Part shown: positions 5,224-7,701 of the stretch, in pieces
Layout of the letters: the number at the start of each line of letters is the position of its first letter
Position numbering within the stretch: the stretch's first letter is position 1
NCBI GenBank assembly: GCA_022791475.1
Contig: JAAVZD010000008.1
Coordinates: forward strand, 1-7,701
DNA: 7,701 nucleotides
Direction: 5' to 3'
Source of the DNA: Clostridia bacterium
GTDB taxonomy: Bacteria > Bacillota_A > Clostridia > TANB77 > CAG-508
Position numbers and translations under genes: made by a program
The notes under the pieces: generated by a model
The model's database searches: none
What the model was told of the DNA's origin: nothing
What the model saw: the letters and a program-made list of their open reading frames with translations, nothing else

Positions 5224-5445
5224 TACAACTTGTAGAAATGTGTAATTCACATTTTATATAATTATAATAAAATTTTTTATTACAGTCGACTGACAATATG
5301 TCTTTCTTATTTTGTATAATTATATTATTAATAATTTTTTACTATAGTGCACTGACAACATGATCGTTGTTTTTTGTATAATTACATTATTAATAATTTT
5401 TTTCTACAGTGACACTGACAATATATATGTTCTATTTAGTAAAAT
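5224..5445. repeat. Tandem 62-bp units, each a dyad plus a promoter-like pair
   Basis: Three clear units and one degenerate unit. The dyads are CAGTCGACTG (5283-5292), TAGTGCACTG (5345-5354) and CAGTGACACTG (5407-5417), with centres 62 and 62.5 bp apart, about six helical turns. Each is followed by GACAA and an AT-rich block. CTGACA overlaps the right half of each dyad (5290-5295, 5352-5357, 5415-5420). Exactly 19 bases later comes TATAAT (5315-5320), TATAAT (5377-5382) or TAAAAT (5440-5445). A weaker unit lies 58 bp before the first: dyad TACAACTTGTA (5224-5234), 19 bases from GTAGAA to TATAAT (5257-5262). A separate 7-bp inverted repeat, AAATGTG/CACATTT (5236-5254), sits within it. Lying just upstream of a replication-type gene set, these could be iterons, operators, or both. 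Confidence 0.75.
5415..5445 (+). promoter_or_regulatory. Candidate promoter nearest the HTH-RepA operon
   Basis: CTGACA (5415-5420), 19 bases, TAAAAT (5440-5445), the last of the repeated -35/-10-like pairs, about 70 bp before the first start codon. The spacer is longer than the ideal 17, so it may need an activator or be weak. The two upstream copies with TATAAT could equally be the true starts. Confidence 0.4.
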
Positions 5446-5516
5446 TATATTATAAGCAAATTTATTGGTATTTTTAATAGGCATTTACCAACTTTAAGGG
5501 AGGTGCAAGGATCAAT

Positions 5517-5708
5517 ATGGAAACTAATAATACTGATATTCGTATTTGGGCTTTCCAGAATAACGTTAGAATGTATGAAATCGCTGAAAAGTTAGGAATA
5601 CATTACGTCACATTAAGTACTAAATTACGAAAAGAATTAAATACAGAAGAAAAACAGAAAATATTTAAAATTATTGATCAAATTAAACAAGAAAAAGGAG
5701 GAAAATAA
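5517..5708 (+). CDS. Small helix-turn-helix protein
   Basis: A 63-residue protein of a kind often found at the head of replication modules in Firmicute integrative elements and prophages. DIRIWAFQNNVRMYEIAEKL leads into the turn GIHYVTLSTKLRKE, so residues about 19-38 form a helix-turn-helix with the usual A..LGI turn. A charged helix (43-60) follows and may dimerise. The ATG is five bases after AAGGA (5507-5511), with a stronger GGGAGG 13 bases away. The stop codon is followed after one base by the next ATG, and the ribosome-binding site for that gene lies in its last codons, so the two genes are translationally coupled. It is a natural candidate to bind the dyads just upstream, controlling its own operon or replication. 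That link is inferred. Confidence 0.82.
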   Translation: METNNTDIRIWAFQNNVRMYEIAEKLGIHYVTLSTKLRKELNTEEKQKIFKIIDQIKQEKGGK

Positions 5709-5709
5709 T

Positions 5710-6825
5710 ATGCCTATGAATGTTACGACTAATAATAGTCAAAAACTTTTAAATGTAATTTCTGCTAAAGAATTACAAGATAAAGAATTACCACAATTAA
5801 ATATAATAGTACAAAATATACTATATCAAGGATTAACTGTTTTAGCTAGTCAGCCAAAGATTGGTAAAAGTTGGTTGTCTTTGGATATAGCAGTTTGCGT
5901 TGCTACTGGACAACCTATTTGGAACAATGAAACTTTACAAGGAGATGTTCTTTATTTAGCATTAGAAGACAGCCATAATAGATTACAATCACGACTAAAT
6001 CTAATTTTAAATGGTATGGAGGCACCAAATAATTTATATCTATCCATAATGTCCAGTTCTATATCTACTGGACTATTAGAAGAACTGAATAATTTTTTAG
6101 TAACTCACCCTAATACAAAATTAATTATTATAGATACTTTGCAGAAAGTTAGAGATACTATGAAAACCACTGAAACAGCTTATGGTTATGATTATAAAGA
6201 AGTCGGAGCTTTAAAGAAGTTTGCAGACTTGCATGGTATTTCCATTTTACTAGTTCATCACTTAAGAAAAGCACGAGATAAAGATGATGTCTTTAATCAA
6301 ATAAGCGGTACAAATGGAATCGCAGGTGCTGCAGATACAATGATTGTATTATCAAAACCAGATCGTATGCAAGAGGAAACTTTATTTTCTATTACTGGTA
6401 GAGATGTCGAATCATATGAGCAAACTATAAAGTTTGATAAAAATACTTGTCATTGGACGCTATTAACTACACCAGAACAATTACTTGAAATTAGAAAAAA
6501 TGCTTTTCCAGTTGTTATTACTATAAAAGAATTATTAAAAGAATTTCCAAATGGATTTGAGATTAGTTCATCTGATTTATTAGATCAAATATATAAAATA
6601 ACTGGTATTACGCCAAAGCAAAAATCGCCAGCATCTCTTACTAAATACATTAATGACTTATGTTATAAATTACAGCAAAATGATAATATATTTTATTCTC
6701 CTCCAAATCCTAATGGAGGATCTAAAGGAAGAACATTATATTTCTGTTCTCCTAATAGGAGCAATGAAAATATTGAAAACACTGATGAAAATAAAACTTA
6801 TGATCCTATTTTAGGATATCAATAA
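5710..6825 (+). CDS. RepA-family hexameric ATPase/helicase (AAA_25-like)
   Basis: A 371-residue RecA-fold ATPase like the RepA helicases of plasmids and integrative elements, which unwind DNA at the replication origin. The Walker A motif is SQPKIGKS (47-54). LYLALEDS (81-88) carries the presumed catalytic Glu86. Walker B is KLIIIDT (137-143) with Asp142. LLVHHLRKA (180-188) is the motif-H4 region with paired His. SGTNGIAGAADTM (199-211) is the conserved stretch after it. The C-terminal third (about 275-350) looks like a small winged-helix domain. I place the start at the ATG at 5710 because AAGGAGG (5695-5701) is eight bases upstream. A TTG 36 bases earlier has no ribosome-binding site and overlaps the previous gene. 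No primase domain is fused, and no primase gene follows in the window. Assignment to the ATPase family is firm; the exact role in this element is inferred. Confidence 0.9.
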   Translation: MPMNVTTNNSQKLLNVISAKELQDKELPQLNIIVQNILYQGLTVLASQPKIGKSWLSLDIAVCVATGQPIWNNETLQGDVLYLALEDSHNRLQSRLNLILNGMEAPNNLYLSIMSSSISTGLLEELNNFLVTHPNTKLIIIDTLQKVRDTMKTTETAYGYDYKEVGALKKFADLHGISILLVHHLRKARDKDDVFNQISGTNGIAGAADTMIVLSKPDRMQEETLFSITGRDVESYEQTIKFDKNTCHWTLLTTPEQLLEIRKNAFPVVITIKELLKEFPNGFEISSSDLLDQIYKITGITPKQKSPASLTKYINDLCYKLQQNDNIFYSPPNPNGGSKGRTLYFCSPNRSNENIENTDENKTYDPILGYQ

Positions 6826-6842
6826 TACTATAATAGATTTAC

Positions 6843-6895
6843 CGTTACTTGTCGTTACTTAATTATTGTATAATATGGCGTAACGTTATGTAACG
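6843..6895. promoter_or_regulatory. Four CGTTAC half-sites symmetric about a -10 box
   Basis: CGTTAC occurs at 6843-6848 and 6853-6858. Its complement GTAACG occurs at 6880-6885 and 6890-6895. Half-sites within each pair are 10 bp apart, one helical turn. The two pairs mirror each other exactly about base 6869, the first base of TATAAT (6869-6874). No good -35 exists at 16-18 bases, only weak TACTTG at 6846-6851 inside a half-site. This looks like an operator controlling the next gene, whose ATG is 47 bases downstream. Confidence 0.7.
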
Positions 6896-6921
6896 ATACT
6901 ATTAATATATAGGAGGTAAAT

Positions 6922-7539
6922 ATGAAAGGTAAAGGAAAAGAAATACTACCATATGATAAAAATTTAGCTATAGAAAGGGTTAATAATTCTTTAGACAGTT
7001 CTAAACAATTATTACCTAAGTATATAGCAAAGAATAGTGTTACTAACGAAACTTTTAAGCAAACAAATAAAAAACTTATAGAATTTAAGTCTGAAATAAA
7101 GAAAAGACAAGTATGGAATAAAAAGTACTCTTCACTTGAAGAATTGCAAACTGCTATTGATGATTTTTTTATATTCGTACTAGAAAATGAAATGTATCCA
7201 ACAATAGAATTGCTTTCTATATGGCTAGATATGGATAGGCAAACTTTAAACAGAATAGAAAATGATCATAGAGACTTTCGATGTGACACTATAAAAAGAG
7301 CAAAAGAAATGATAATGTCATATTTTACACAACATTTACTCGCAAAATCTGGAAATCCTGCTGGAAATATATTTCACTTAAAAGCTCTATTTGGATTAAC
7401 TGAAACATCTAATTTAGTAGTCAATCCACCTTCTAATTGGATAGATGATCCAACTAGACCTAAAAATGAACAAGAAATTTTAGATGCTCTTCCAGATTGT
7501 CCAACGTCCTTTTACGATTCTAATCATGGAATTATCTGA
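6922..7539 (+). CDS. Putative small terminase/DNA-packaging-like protein
   Basis: A 205-residue protein. The middle part matches the general plan of phage DNA-packaging gp3/small terminase proteins. A helical region (70-90) is followed by a helix-turn-helix, YPTIELLSIWLDMDRQTLNRI (92-112), where P-T-x-x-x-L-x-x-x-L-x-x-x-R-x-T is typical. More helices follow (122-142), then NPAGNIFHLKALFGLTE (145-161), which corresponds to the 'G-x-x-F-x-LK-x-x-FG' ending. The N-terminal 60 residues are basic and likely disordered. The C-terminus is acidic and Pro-rich. AGGAGG lies five bases before the ATG. Its own regulatory region separates it from the RepA-like gene. If the resemblance holds, it would recognise packaging sites in a phage or satellite. 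A plain element-encoded DNA-binding protein is the alternative, and the large terminase that would settle the matter is not visible. Confidence 0.65.
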   Translation: MKGKGKEILPYDKNLAIERVNNSLDSSKQLLPKYIAKNSVTNETFKQTNKKLIEFKSEIKKRQVWNKKYSSLEELQTAIDDFFIFVLENEMYPTIELLSIWLDMDRQTLNRIENDHRDFRCDTIKRAKEMIMSYFTQHLLAKSGNPAGNIFHLKALFGLTETSNLVVNPPSNWIDDPTRPKNEQEILDALPDCPTSFYDSNHGII

Positions 7540-7570
7540 TAAAATTTTCTTAAATGGATATTGAATATTG

Positions 7571-7576
7571 TATAAT
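7571..7576 (+). promoter_or_regulatory. Isolated TATAAT box before the right-edge gene
   Basis: A consensus -10, TATAAT, in the same ATTGTATAAT context seen at 6866-6874. No convincing -35 lies 16-18 bases upstream (CTTAAA at best). Transcripts starting here would include the whole hairpin that covers the next start codon. Confidence 0.35.
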
Positions 7577-7605
7577 TAAATGCACGTTGTAGACATAAAA
7601 ATATA

Positions 7606-7675
7606 GACACATAATTAAAAATCAGATAAAATGTTAGTTGCGAGACTAAACATTGGAGGTTTTTAATTATGTGTC
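7606..7675. repeat. Long hairpin enclosing a start codon
   Basis: Perfect 16-bp arms, GACACATAATTAAAAA (7606-7621) and TTTTTAATTATGTGTC (7660-7675). Inside is a second stem, AATGTTAGT (7630-7638) with ACTAAACATT (7645-7654), which has one bulged A. The GGAGG ribosome-binding site (7655-7659) lies in the internal loop and the ATG (7669-7671) in the outer stem, so an RNA copy would hide the initiation site. Confidence 0.85.
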
Positions 7676-7701
7676 AAGAACAGTATACCACAAATAAAAG
7701 A
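7669..7701 (+). CDS. Start of a gene cut by the right edge, possibly a transposase
   Basis: An ATG nine bases after GGAGG opens 11 codons, MCQEQYTTNKR, before the window ends. The short polar, Thr/Asn/Lys-rich start resembles the beginnings of IS30-family transposases, and a start codon buried in a hairpin is known from transposase genes of other insertion sequences. Eleven residues are far too few to assign a family. The reading frame itself is supported by the ribosome-binding site. Confidence 0.45.
   Translation, partial: MCQEQYTTNKR

Noticed and set aside
5224..5445. CRISPR array
   Set aside because: There are only three to four copies with AT-rich, mutually similar blocks between the dyads, no unique spacers and no cas genes.
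5465..5491. TTGGTA/TACCAA inverted repeat as a second copy of the 2186-2272 element
   Set aside because: Only about ten bases (TTTATTGGTA) are shared and the second arm differs; this is expected by chance in AT-rich DNA.
5674..5709. TTG start giving a 12-residue extension of the RepA-like protein
   Set aside because: It has no ribosome-binding site and overlaps the HTH gene. The ATG at 5710 has AAGGAGG at the right distance.

Overview
The window is very AT-rich, with coding regions full of AAA/TTA/ATT codons, purine-rich AGGAGG ribosome-binding sites and CCA-encoding tRNA genes. It also carries the 3' tail of spo0A, a gene confined to endospore-forming Firmicutes and their relatives. Together these point to a low-GC Firmicute, most likely a Clostridia-type organism. 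No species can be named from the sequence alone.

Left part (1-1151): a degraded Tn916-type tyrosine recombinase lies just downstream of the 3' end of a tRNA gene. It lacks its N-terminus and has one in-frame TAA, but keeps all its catalytic residues. This is the usual scar of an island that used tRNA-Phe as its target. An unrecognised partial reading frame runs off the left edge.

Housekeeping block (1155-2167): a minus-strand tRNA group (Val, Asp, Phe) follows a consensus TTGACA-N17-TATACT promoter. Next come a strong minus-strand terminator and a 61-residue C-terminal remnant of spo0A. The remnant ends abruptly at about 2144-2150, beside a nested inverted repeat (2186-2272).

Accessory block (about 2186-5208): on the minus strand there is a two-gene cassette, a five-segment membrane protein followed by a soluble or membrane-associated protein with a C-terminal helix-turn-helix-like region. 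A 58-residue ribbon-helix-helix (RHH) regulator lies upstream, also on the minus strand. Divergent from it on the plus strand are a lipoprotein with an FxLyD-like domain and a membrane-anchored coiled-coil/OB-like protein. The RHH and lipoprotein promoters are back to back, with a GCCAAA-T-TTTGGC dyad between them.

Replication-like block (5224-7539): about four 62-bp tandem units each combine a small dyad with a -35/-10-like pair. They precede a 63-residue helix-turn-helix protein, a RepA-family hexameric ATPase and a protein resembling small terminase/DNA-packaging subunits. The gap before the last gene holds four CGTTAC half-sites placed exactly symmetrically about a TATAAT box. This module looks like part of a plasmid-like integrative element or a phage satellite.

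Right edge (7571-7701): a 16-bp perfect inverted repeat folds over the start codon of a gene that begins 33 bases before the window ends, possibly a transposase.

The most distinctive signals are the 62-bp operator/promoter array, the symmetric CGTTAC site, the start-codon hairpin and the unrecognised membrane/HTH cassette. Functions proposed for these are inferences.
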